The notes below the pieces were generated by a model, which saw only the letters and a list, made by a program, of their open reading frames with translations, was not told where the DNA came from and did not search any database. A DNA stretch of 64,000 bases from Lentzea albidocapillata subsp. violacea (GTDB taxonomy: Bacteria; Actinomycetota; Actinomycetes; Mycobacteriales; Pseudonocardiaceae), in NCBI RefSeq assembly GCF_900100275.1, contig NZ_FNET01000004.1, positions 248,001 to 312,000 of the forward strand, given 5' to 3'. Both the position numbers and the translations under genes were made by a program. Every line of letters starts with the position of its first letter. Position 1 is the first letter of the stretch. Shown here one piece after another: positions 8,510 to 16,280 of this stretch.

Positions 8510-11350
8510 TCAGGGCGCGATCCGGGCCAGGTCCACCCTGGAGCCGATGGCGAGCTTGCGGTAGATCTGCCGCAGGTGGAACCCGACCGTGTGCGGTGAG
8601 ATGAAGAGTTCCTTCGCCACCTGGCGGTTGGTCAGGCCGTCCGCGACGAGCCGGGCGACCTTCTGCTCGGTGCCGGTGAGGCTGTCCCAGCCGGTGCGCG
8701 GCCTGGGTTCCGGTTCGTGGTCGTCCTGACGCCGCGCCGTGGTGCGGCGCCGCCGGACGCCGAGCCTGCGCAGGGTGCGGCGCACTCGGGCGGAGTCGAG
8801 CTCGGCCTCGATCTCGTCGTAGCCGCCGAGCGCGTGGTTGAGCTCGAGGACCGCCTGCTCCCGGTCGGTGTCGAGGTGGACGGCCGCGATGTCCTCCGCG
8901 AGAGAGGCTTTCGTCCACGGGTCGGTGCATCTGTCCCGCAGTTCCGCCAGCGCGCCGGTGTCCTGTTTCACCAATGCACGGCCGTGTGCGGCAGCGACGA
9001 CGACCGACTCGTGCTTCGGGTTGGCGCGGGCCAGGTCCTCGGCCGTGCTCGCGAACAGTTCGGCGAGGACGTGGTCGTCGGCGGCCATGGCGGTGCGCAC
9101 GCACCACGCCGTCGCGGTCGGTGCCTCCATCAGCAGCTGCGGGCAGAGCCCCGGGTCTTCCGCGAACGGGCGGATCTCGTCGATCGCCGCCGCCGCGCCG
9201 TCGCCGGCCGCGGCCACCTGACCCGCGATCAGCCGCAGCGTCACCGCGCACGGGTGGGTGGGCCCGGCGGGGATCGACTCCTCCAGCCGGCGCAGCCCGT
9301 CGGTGGCGGTGACCAGATCGCCCCGGCGAAGTGCGCAGAGCACCAGCACCGCGCCGAGCTGGGGCTGGAACAACGGCATCTCGGCGCTCTCGGAGGCCGC
9401 GAGACCGGTGGTCGCGGCCGCTTCGGCGGCGGCGACCTCGCCCTGGGCCAGCAGCACGGCCGCGCGCAGCGTGAGCGGGACCGACGTCATCACACCTGTT
9501 CCGTGCGCTTCCGCCGTGCCGCAGGCCTCGTCCACCGCGGCGAGCGCCTCGTCGAGCCGGCCGAGCCTGGTGAGGAGCCACACCTTCGTCCACAGTGGAT
9601 CGCTCTGCCAGATCCTGGTCAGCTCGTCGCGCACGGCCACGGCCGCCTCGGCGGCCTCGATCGCCACGTCGAGGTTCCCCTCGCGCCAGCTCGCCATCGC
9701 CCGCACGGTCAGCGCGGCGGCCAGCACGTCCGAGTTGAACTGGCCGGCCTGCGCCAGCACCTGGTCCGCCATGCCGATCGCCGCGGTGAGGTTGTGCAGC
9801 GACAAGATGTTGAGCAGCAACAACTCCGGGGACAGGTCGTGCCCGTCGGTGGCGGCCTCGGTGACCTCCAGACCGACGGTGCACACCGTCGTGGCGTCAC
9901 CGCGCAGCATCTGGGCGATGGCCTGCCAGGTGCGCAGCACGGACGCCGACTGCACGTGGCCGGGGTCGTCGGGGTGCAGCAGGTCCCGCGCGAGCTCCAC
10001 GGCCTGGCTGAGTCTGCCCATCCGGACAAGGGCCGCGGCCGCCGTGACGCCGAGCGCGATCCGGTTCGGCTCGCCCGGTGCGGTGATCCTCAGGCCGTTG
10101 ATCGCGAGCGCCGCGGCCGCCTCCGGGGAGTCCGGCAGCAGGCTCTGCGCGGCCGCGTCGACAGCGCTGACGGCCTCCGCGTCCCCGGTGCGCGCGCAGT
10201 GCACCAGGTGCACCGCGACGGACACGGCGTCCCGGTGCTCACGGCCGAGCAGCATCGTCACCGCCTGCCGGTGCAACGCCGAGCGCATCGGCTCCGGCAC
10301 GGACCCGAGCACGGCCCGCCACACCGGTTCCCGGTGGAAGAGGAACTCGGCACCGCCACCGCGCAGGAACCCGGCGGCGAGTGCTTCGCGCAGCGGCCGC
10401 AGCAGCACGGCCACGGGCTCGCCCAGCATCTCCGCCAGGTCCTCCGGGGCGAAGCCGCAGCCGAGCACCGCCGCGACCTGGAGCACGTCCTGCGCCTGGG
10501 GCGACAGCCCGTGCAGCCGCTCGCCCATCATCCGCCGGAACGGCCACGGTAGTTGCCCGGCCGGTTCCGGTGACACGGCGCAGGCGATGCCGCGCTCCAT
10601 CGGGCCCGCCATCAGCCGGGCGACGCCGCCGACGGCCTGGACCTGGTGGTCCCGCACCAGGTCCAGCACCACCTCGACGACCTGCAGCGGCGTGGTGCCG
10701 GCACTGCCGACCAGCGCGGCGACGTCCTGGTCCGGCTCCGCGCCCAGCACGTCCGCGGCGATGGCCAGCGCCGCGTCGTCCGGCAGTGGCGTGAGTGGTT
10801 CGATCCAGTCGCACGGAAGAACGCGCGCCATGTCCTGCAGCATCGCGTTTGCGGCCGTGGCGAACTGCTCGGCGTGCACGGCGATAAGCCAGCACACGGG
10901 CAGATCCTTGAGCTTGGCCATCACCGCGCTCACGGCGCCGAGCACCGACGGCGGCGTCCGGTGAGCGTCGTCGAGCGTGACCAGCACCGGTCCGTGCCGG
11001 AGCCGCTGGACCAGCCGCGGCTCGATCTGGGCGGCCAGCGCGCTCACGCTGACGACGTGGGGATGGTCCGTCCTGGAACCCTCCGCCGGAAAGGCGCCCG
11101 GCGACAGGTCCAGCGAGGAGAAGCCCTGCAGCGCGGCCAGGGACGTGCCTTCGGCCACCAGCCTGGTGTTGCCCGTGCCCGCGGGGGACGCCACCACCAG
11201 CATCCGTGCCTGCCGGGACTCCGCCGCCGCCTGGATGAACCGCCTTATCCTCCGCGTTTCCTCGTCACGTCCGCGCAACGGGAGCGATACGGGCAGATCA
11301 ACCGACTGCTCCCACGCCGCGAGATTCTCACCGAGAGGTGTGCACGACAC
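8510..11350 (-). CDS. staR: LuxR-family (LAL-type) cluster regulator, StaR-like
   Basis: Large regulator of 946 aa. An N-terminal AAA/NB-ARC-like ATPase begins with an LRGRDEE lead-in (about residues 25-31). Walker B VLVTLDDAH is at about 122-130. A long helical repeat region of TPR type follows, and a C-terminal LuxR HTH (LTGTEQKVARLVADGLTNRQVAKEL onward, roughly 875-940) ends the protein. The Walker A loop reads ASPAGTGNTRL, with Asn61 where Lys is expected, so ATP binding may be altered. The start is GTG. It sits at the end of the staG-staN side of the cluster. Known staurosporine and rebeccamycin clusters carry LuxR/LAL regulators, so it is most likely the pathway activator. Confidence 0.8.
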   Translation of the reverse strand: MSCTPLGENLAAWEQSVDLPVSLPLRGRDEETRRIRRFIQAAAESRQARMLVVASPAGTGNTRLVAEGTSLAALQGFSSLDLSPGAFPAEGSRTDHPHVVSVSALAAQIEPRLVQRLRHGPVLVTLDDAHRTPPSVLGAVSAVMAKLKDLPVCWLIAVHAEQFATAANAMLQDMARVLPCDWIEPLTPLPDDAALAIAADVLGAEPDQDVAALVGSAGTTPLQVVEVVLDLVRDHQVQAVGGVARLMAGPMERGIACAVSPEPAGQLPWPFRRMMGERLHGLSPQAQDVLQVAAVLGCGFAPEDLAEMLGEPVAVLLRPLREALAAGFLRGGGAEFLFHREPVWRAVLGSVPEPMRSALHRQAVTMLLGREHRDAVSVAVHLVHCARTGDAEAVSAVDAAAQSLLPDSPEAAAALAINGLRITAPGEPNRIALGVTAAAALVRMGRLSQAVELARDLLHPDDPGHVQSASVLRTWQAIAQMLRGDATTVCTVGLEVTEAATDGHDLSPELLLLNILSLHNLTAAIGMADQVLAQAGQFNSDVLAAALTVRAMASWREGNLDVAIEAAEAAVAVRDELTRIWQSDPLWTKVWLLTRLGRLDEALAAVDEACGTAEAHGTGVMTSVPLTLRAAVLLAQGEVAAAEAAATTGLAASESAEMPLFQPQLGAVLVLCALRRGDLVTATDGLRRLEESIPAGPTHPCAVTLRLIAGQVAAAGDGAAAAIDEIRPFAEDPGLCPQLLMEAPTATAWCVRTAMAADDHVLAELFASTAEDLARANPKHESVVVAAAHGRALVKQDTGALAELRDRCTDPWTKASLAEDIAAVHLDTDREQAVLELNHALGGYDEIEAELDSARVRRTLRRLGVRRRRTTARRQDDHEPEPRPRTGWDSLTGTEQKVARLVADGLTNRQVAKELFISPHTVGFHLRQIYRKLAIGSRVDLARIAP

Positions 11351-11973
11351 TTAATTTTCCCTGTCCTGTGAGCACAGTGGAGAAGGATGAAAAGCGAACT
11401 TCTACGGCTCGGACAAATCTGGTTCACGCAGCCAATCAAGACGCGGATATCCAGTGGACGTGCGACCCATCGACTTCACCCCGAAAACCTCCCACCTCGT
11501 CCGCTGGGAGACTCGCGCGACCTCACCCACCATGTCAACACCCCTGGCGGACCGCGCACAGGAGCGTTCTTCAATGCTCCTGCGCGATCCGCTGCAATCA
11601 CCGCGTGGAATTCCACTGCTGCCATCGGGTGATGCCGACAATCGTGACCAGCACGATCACGTCCTGATCACCGGGAGCACGCGGGGCCGTCGCGATCGGA
11701 ATCCGGGGAGAGCGCTCCCATGGGACGGGGCCGAAGTGGGCCCCATTCGAGACGCGGCGCGCCGGTCCCATCGGCGAAAATTCGAAGGCCGCGCCCGTTC
11801 ACACGGGGGGCGAGTTGTGAAATGTCCGGCCGGGCAGCGGCCGGCTCGTTGGACCACCTGCGCGAAACAAACGTTTGCAGCCGGGCGGATCAGTCCCGCC
11901 ATCACCGTGACGCCGCAACGAGTTCGGCGTTCTCCCCGGCGGACCGGTCCTGCGACCGGCCCGCCGGCCTCCG
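11351..11973. other. 623-bp intergenic region between staR and staN
   Basis: There is no convincing gene here; the short open frames on both strands lack ribosome-binding sites and recognisable sequence. The part next to staR (11351-11420) is AT-richer than its surroundings and should hold the staR promoter on the minus strand. Other structures are a hairpin at 11555-11586, a second hairpin at 11826-11844 (CCGGCC/GGCCGG) and a perfect 10-bp palindrome CAAACGTTTG at 11868-11877 that could be an operator. Confidence 0.5.
11555..11586 (-). terminator. Candidate terminator hairpin for staG-staN
   Basis: Arms at 11555-11565 and 11576-11586 pair over 11 positions with one mismatch around a 10-base loop. 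The hairpin is about 390 bp downstream of staN and upstream of staR on the same strand. There is no U-rich tail, so the call is tentative. Confidence 0.35.
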
Positions 11974-13197
11974 TCAGCGCAGGGTCGCCGGCAGCACGCT
12001 CATCCGGCGGATCATCCACTCGGACTCCCACTCGAACGGCGTGGCCGTGCTCAGCCGAGCCTGCGGGAAACGGCGCAGGAACCCGCTCACCGCGATCTGG
12101 GCTTCCAGGCGCACCAGCGACGCGCCGATGCAGTAGTGCATGCCCAGGCCGAACGAGAGGTGCCCGTGGCCGCCCCGCGCGGAGTCGAAGCTGTCCGCCC
12201 CCTCCCCCGGTTCCCGGTTGGCCGCGGCGATGCTGACCTGCACGGGGGCGCCCTTGGGGATCAGGTAGCCGCCGAGCTCGATGTCCTCCAGCGGGAAGCG
12301 CCAGGTCGGGTGCGGGAACGGCGGGTGCACGCGCAGCGCCTCCTCGATCCACGACTTGATCTCGTCGTCGGTCTTCGGCCGCTCCTCCACCGGGCGCCGC
12401 AACGCCTCGAAGAGGGACGCCGAGATCAGGCTGCCCGTCGTCTCGTAGCCCGTGATGATCATGCCCAGCGTCCACACGATCACCTCGCCCTCCGTCACGG
12501 CGGCGTCGATGCCGTTGGAGGAGGCCAGCAGCCCGGTGATGACGCCGTCGCGCAGCGGCGCCGGGTCGGCCACCCAGCCCTCGACCGCCCCGTACAACGC
12601 CCGCACCGCAAGGGTCCTGGCCTCGTAGTCCGACGAGTAGAGCATCACGTCGGTGATGCTGCGCAGCTGCCGTTCCGCCTCGTCGGGCAGGCCCAGCATC
12701 TCCGAGATGAACGCCAGCGGGATCTTGTGGGTGTAGTCGGTCACGACGTTGACCTCGTTGTCCCCGAGGACACCGCGCTGTTCGAGCTCGTCGAGGAAGC
12801 CCTCGACCTTCACGCTGACGCGTTCGCCCCACCTCTCGGTGTTGCGCGGGCTCAGCACGGGCGCGTGCAGCCGCCTGATCCGCGCGTGGTCCTCCCCGTC
12901 ACTCATGATCATGGCCCGCGCGTACTCCGGTGGCGGCTGGGAGCCCACCATCAGGCCCGGCTGCTTCATGAAGTCCGGTACGAGGGTGATGTCCTTGCCC
13001 ATCTTCGGATGCGCGAGCGCGACCTTGACGAGCTCCCGGTCGCACACCACCCACGCGTGCTGCCCGAGGTAGGGGATCCGTACGACCGGGGCCACCCGCG
13101 CGGCGGCAAGCAGCTCGGGCATGCAGTCGAAAGGACCAGGGTCGATGGGCATGGTCGTCTCGGGGGCCTGCGGCCACGTCTTCGTCGTCCCGTTCAA
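11974..13197 (-). CDS. staN: Cytochrome P450, StaN-like (second C-N bond formation)
   Basis: P450 of 407 aa. The oxygen-activation I-helix reads ITGYETT, the K-helix ExxR is EEALR, and the heme loop FGLGMHYCIG has its ligand at Cys356. StaN in staurosporine biosynthesis links the second indole nitrogen to the sugar after StaG has made the first bond. Gene order (staR, staN, staG, then divergent staO) matches the Streptomyces sp. TP-A0274 cluster apart from the missing staA/staB. I chose the TTG start at 13197 because GGAGG lies 9 bases upstream and TTGA overlaps the staG stop. An ATG at 13152 lacks a good site. A clear paralogue is fused to StaC at 26450-29242. Confidence 0.85.
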   Translation of the reverse strand: MNGTTKTWPQAPETTMPIDPGPFDCMPELLAAARVAPVVRIPYLGQHAWVVCDRELVKVALAHPKMGKDITLVPDFMKQPGLMVGSQPPPEYARAMIMSDGEDHARIRRLHAPVLSPRNTERWGERVSVKVEGFLDELEQRGVLGDNEVNVVTDYTHKIPLAFISEMLGLPDEAERQLRSITDVMLYSSDYEARTLAVRALYGAVEGWVADPAPLRDGVITGLLASSNGIDAAVTEGEVIVWTLGMIITGYETTGSLISASLFEALRRPVEERPKTDDEIKSWIEEALRVHPPFPHPTWRFPLEDIELGGYLIPKGAPVQVSIAAANREPGEGADSFDSARGGHGHLSFGLGMHYCIGASLVRLEAQIAVSGFLRRFPQARLSTATPFEWESEWMIRRMSVLPATLR

Positions 13198-14504
13198 CGT
13201 GCGATACCTCCGGTGGGAATCTGGTCCTGGAAAACGACAGCGGACTCGATCAGGTCGGCGGCCCGCTTCGGCGCGTCGCTGCTGTTGAGGTCCACCGCGA
13301 TCTCGGCGGCGCGACGCCGATAGCGCTCGTCGGTCCGCACGGTGGTGACGGCGGCGCGCAGGCTGGACTCGGTGACAGCACGGGGTTTCACGACCACGCC
13401 GACGCCGGCGTACTCGACTCTCGCTGCCACGTCGGGGTTTTCCTCCGTGGCGGGAACGACGACCAGCGGCACCCCGTGCGCGAGAGCGGCGTTGACCCCG
13501 TTGTAGCCGCCGTTGGTCATCATCACGTCCACGTGCGGAAGCAGGTGGTGGTACGGCACGAACCGTTCCATCCGGACGTTGCGCGGCAATGGAAGCAGCC
13601 GTTCTACGTCCAGTTTGCCGCCGGTGGTCAGCACGACGAGGACGTCCTCGTCGGCGAGAGCGCACACGGCGGGCACCAGCATGCGTTCGACGTCGTTGGC
13701 GGTGGTGCCCTGCGTGATCAGGACGACGGGCCGGTCCTCCGACAGCTCGTCCCACCACGACGGCGGGTCGAAGTTCTTCGGTGGCACGCCGAACAGGCCG
13801 CCGATGAAGTGGGTGCCCGGCGCCAGGTCGCGGCGCGGGAACTCGAACGACGCCACGGATCCGACCAGGTACAGGTCGGGGTAGCGGGAGATGTTCTCCA
13901 TCGCCCTCGTCCTCAACCGGGGCAGCCCGACCTGCGCGCGCACGCGGTCGGCTTCCGCGCGCAGGTCCCGCATGGACACCTGGTCGCCGGCGAACCTCAG
14001 CGCGGCGTTGCGCAGGCGGTTCCACGGGTTCGTGCTCGGCCCCAGGCCCATGCCGAGCGGCCCGGTGTCGCGGCTGCCCAGGATGTAGATGGAGTTCGCC
14101 AGCCACACCAGCGGAATTCCCGTCTTCTCGCTGGCGAAGCAGGCGCCGTAACACATGTCGTCGGCGAGGATTCGGTCGGCGGGAAACCGTTGCAGCAACG
14201 CCAGGATGTCCGCGAGCTGGCCGGGAGCGGTGCGGTAGAAGATGTCGCGGACGCCGACCTTGAAGCTCTTGAGCCCGGCCAGTCCGGCGTGCCCGGGAAA
14301 CGCCTCCTCCCGGCTCCTGCCGCCGAAGTCGAGTCCCTCCGTCATCGGTTCGAAGCGCGCCCCGGTCCGTTCGACCTGCTCCCGGAAGACCTCTCCGGTG
14401 TACCAGCGCACCTCGTGACCGCGGCGCGTCAGTTCCGTGGCTATCTCGAACAGGCTGACCACATGTCCTGGGGCCGGTGTCGTCGCGATCAGCACTCGGG
14501 TCAA
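13194..14504 (-). CDS. staG: Indolocarbazole N-glycosyltransferase StaG
   Basis: GT1-family (MGT/UGT-like) glycosyltransferase of 436 aa. The acceptor-side N-terminus starts MTRVLIATTPAPGHVVS. The donor-binding C-terminal half carries ITQGTTANDVE and the NGGYNGVNAALAHGVP segment followed by VVPATEENPDVAARV, the actinobacterial natural-product GT signature. StaG/RebG enzymes attach the activated sugar to an indole nitrogen of the aglycone. The TTG start has GGAGG 5 bases upstream. The gene is divergent from staO and overlaps staN by 4 bp. It has no membrane segment, so it should act in the cytosol. Confidence 0.9.
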   Translation of the reverse strand: MTRVLIATTPAPGHVVSLFEIATELTRRGHEVRWYTGEVFREQVERTGARFEPMTEGLDFGGRSREEAFPGHAGLAGLKSFKVGVRDIFYRTAPGQLADILALLQRFPADRILADDMCYGACFASEKTGIPLVWLANSIYILGSRDTGPLGMGLGPSTNPWNRLRNAALRFAGDQVSMRDLRAEADRVRAQVGLPRLRTRAMENISRYPDLYLVGSVASFEFPRRDLAPGTHFIGGLFGVPPKNFDPPSWWDELSEDRPVVLITQGTTANDVERMLVPAVCALADEDVLVVLTTGGKLDVERLLPLPRNVRMERFVPYHHLLPHVDVMMTNGGYNGVNAALAHGVPLVVVPATEENPDVAARVEYAGVGVVVKPRAVTESSLRAAVTTVRTDERYRRRAAEIAVDLNSSDAPKRAADLIESAVVFQDQIPTGGIAR

Positions 14505-14771
14505 CGTCGCCTCCAGCGGCTGCTCCGGGGTGGCCGCTGAGCGGCTCGCGTCAGCATCGCCTGTTCACGGCGCTGTCCGGCGTGTCAAGACAAACCCCGC
14601 GCACTTGCGCAGGGGCCGGTCGGCTTCCATCCGTCTTGATACCGCTCACACACCCGCGAGCCCGTTCACGACCGGCTCTGTCGGGGGATACGGGCGCACC
14701 GCCGCCGCCCCAACAATGGCGCCAGATCGAATTCCCCGCCCGCCGCTAGCGCACCGGAAGGGAAGTCCGCG
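14505..14771. promoter_or_regulatory. Divergent staG/staO control region with nested palindromes
   Basis: This 267-bp region should drive both arms of the cluster. An inverted repeat GTCAAGAC (14584-14591) / GTCTTGAT (14633-14640) flanks a second hairpin at about 14594-14614, whose arms are CCCCGCGC and GCGC-A-GGGG around ACTT. Such symmetry is a plausible binding site for StaR. No clear -10 box can be assigned. GGAAGGGAAG precedes the staO GTG. Confidence 0.5.
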
Positions 14772-16280
14772 GTGACAACGCTGCAAGAGGTCAACGGGCT
14801 CGACGCCATCGGTGAGAGGAAGAACGTCACCGTCATCGGCGCGGGTGTCGCCGGGCTCGTGGCGGCTTACGAGCTGGAGCGTCTCGGCCACGAGGTGGAG
14901 ATCGTCGAGGCCGGCGACAGGATCGGCGGGCGCGTCCACACCCACCGCTTCACGGGCGAGGGCGAGGCCGGGCCGTTCGCCGAGCTCGGTGCGATGCGCA
15001 TTCCTTCCGCACACCGCCTGACCCTGCACTACATCGCGGAACTCGGCCTGCGGGACCAGGTGCTGCCGTTCCACACGATCTTCTCCGACGACGCGGCCTA
15101 TCTGCCCAGCTCGTCCGGCTATCTGCGCGTGCGCGACGCACACGACGTGCTCGTCAGCGACTTCGCCTCCGGGGTGCCCGCGGGGCGGTACCGCGACGGC
15201 ACCCTGCTGTTCGGTGCCTGGCTGGACGCGACCATCAGGGCCATCGCGCCGCGCCAGTTCTACAACGGCATGCACGGCGAGATCGGCACCGGTCTGCTCG
15301 ACCTGGTCGAGCAGGTCGACCTGACGCCGTACCGCCGCGGCCACAACGGCACCATGATCGACCTGCACGCCTTCTACGCGGGCAACCCGCGCATCCGTTC
15401 GCTGGTGCCGCCGCACCTGGAGCGCTTCCTCGACGACGTGCTCGACGAGACCAGCTCCGACATCGTGCGGCTGCGCGACGGCATGGACCTGATCCCCCGC
15501 AGCCTCGCGACCCGCCTGCTCGGCAGGATCACCCTCGGGCAGGAGGTCACCGGGATCGAGGTCCGCGACCGGGACGTGGTCCTGAACCTGAGGCAGGGCA
15601 GCAGGTCCTTCACCAGGACCTGTGACTACGTGGTGTGCACGGTGCCGTTCACGGTGCTGCGAGGCATGCGTCTCAGCGGGTTCGACGACGAGAAGCTCGA
15701 CATCATCCACGAGACGAAGTACTGGCCTGCCACGAAGGTCGCCTTCCACTGCCGCGAGGCGTTCTGGCACGAGGACGGCATCCGGGGCGGCGGCTCGTTC
15801 ACCGGCGGGCACGTGCGGCAGACCTACTACCCGCCCGTCGACGGCGATCCGGCGCACGGCGCGGTGATGCTCGCCAGCTACAGCATCGGCCCGGACGCCG
15901 ACGCGTTGAGCGAGCTCACCGAGCAGGAGCGAATCACGCTCATCACCAGGGAACTCGGCGTCATGCACCCCGAACTGCGCCGCCCCGGCATGGTTCTCGG
16001 CGTCGCCACGAAGGCCTGGGGCGAGCACCGCTGGTCTCTCGGCGCCGCGACGATCCGCTGGGAACAGGACTCCGCGCTGCGGGAGGCGCAGCGCCGCGAG
16101 GCGACGAGGCCGCAGAAGGGGCTCTTCTTCGCCGGGGAGCACTGCTCGTCGAAGCCCGCGTGGATCGAGGGCGCGATCGAGTCGGCGATCGACGCGGCGC
16201 ACGAGATCGAGTGGTGCGAACGACGGACGGGCGTGGCGTTCCCCGCGCGCCGGCTCACGCACACGGAGAAGTCCGCATGA
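14772..16280 (+). CDS. staO: FAD-dependent L-tryptophan oxidase StaO
   Basis: Flavin amine oxidase of 502 aa that converts L-tryptophan to the indole-3-pyruvate imine, the first pathway step. The Rossmann FAD motif VIGAGVAGLVAAYELERLG lies at residues 21-39, followed by the EAGDRIGGRVHTHR second motif. A C-terminal FAD-binding FAGEHCSSKPAWIEGAIES segment is typical of L-amino-acid oxidases. The start is GTG with a GGAAGGGAAG leader. Its stop overlaps the staD ATG (ATGA). No tryptophan halogenase or flavin reductase is nearby, so the substrate is presumably unchlorinated tryptophan, unlike in rebeccamycin. Confidence 0.93.
   Translation: MTTLQEVNGLDAIGERKNVTVIGAGVAGLVAAYELERLGHEVEIVEAGDRIGGRVHTHRFTGEGEAGPFAELGAMRIPSAHRLTLHYIAELGLRDQVLPFHTIFSDDAAYLPSSSGYLRVRDAHDVLVSDFASGVPAGRYRDGTLLFGAWLDATIRAIAPRQFYNGMHGEIGTGLLDLVEQVDLTPYRRGHNGTMIDLHAFYAGNPRIRSLVPPHLERFLDDVLDETSSDIVRLRDGMDLIPRSLATRLLGRITLGQEVTGIEVRDRDVVLNLRQGSRSFTRTCDYVVCTVPFTVLRGMRLSGFDDEKLDIIHETKYWPATKVAFHCREAFWHEDGIRGGGSFTGGHVRQTYYPPVDGDPAHGAVMLASYSIGPDADALSELTEQERITLITRELGVMHPELRRPGMVLGVATKAWGEHRWSLGAATIRWEQDSALREAQRREATRPQKGLFFAGEHCSSKPAWIEGAIESAIDAAHEIEWCERRTGVAFPARRLTHTEKSA

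Noticed and set aside
11387..11667. Small open frames between staR and staN on both strands
   Set aside because: There is no ribosome-binding site, no membrane or domain signal, and the frames overlap each other, so they are most likely chance.
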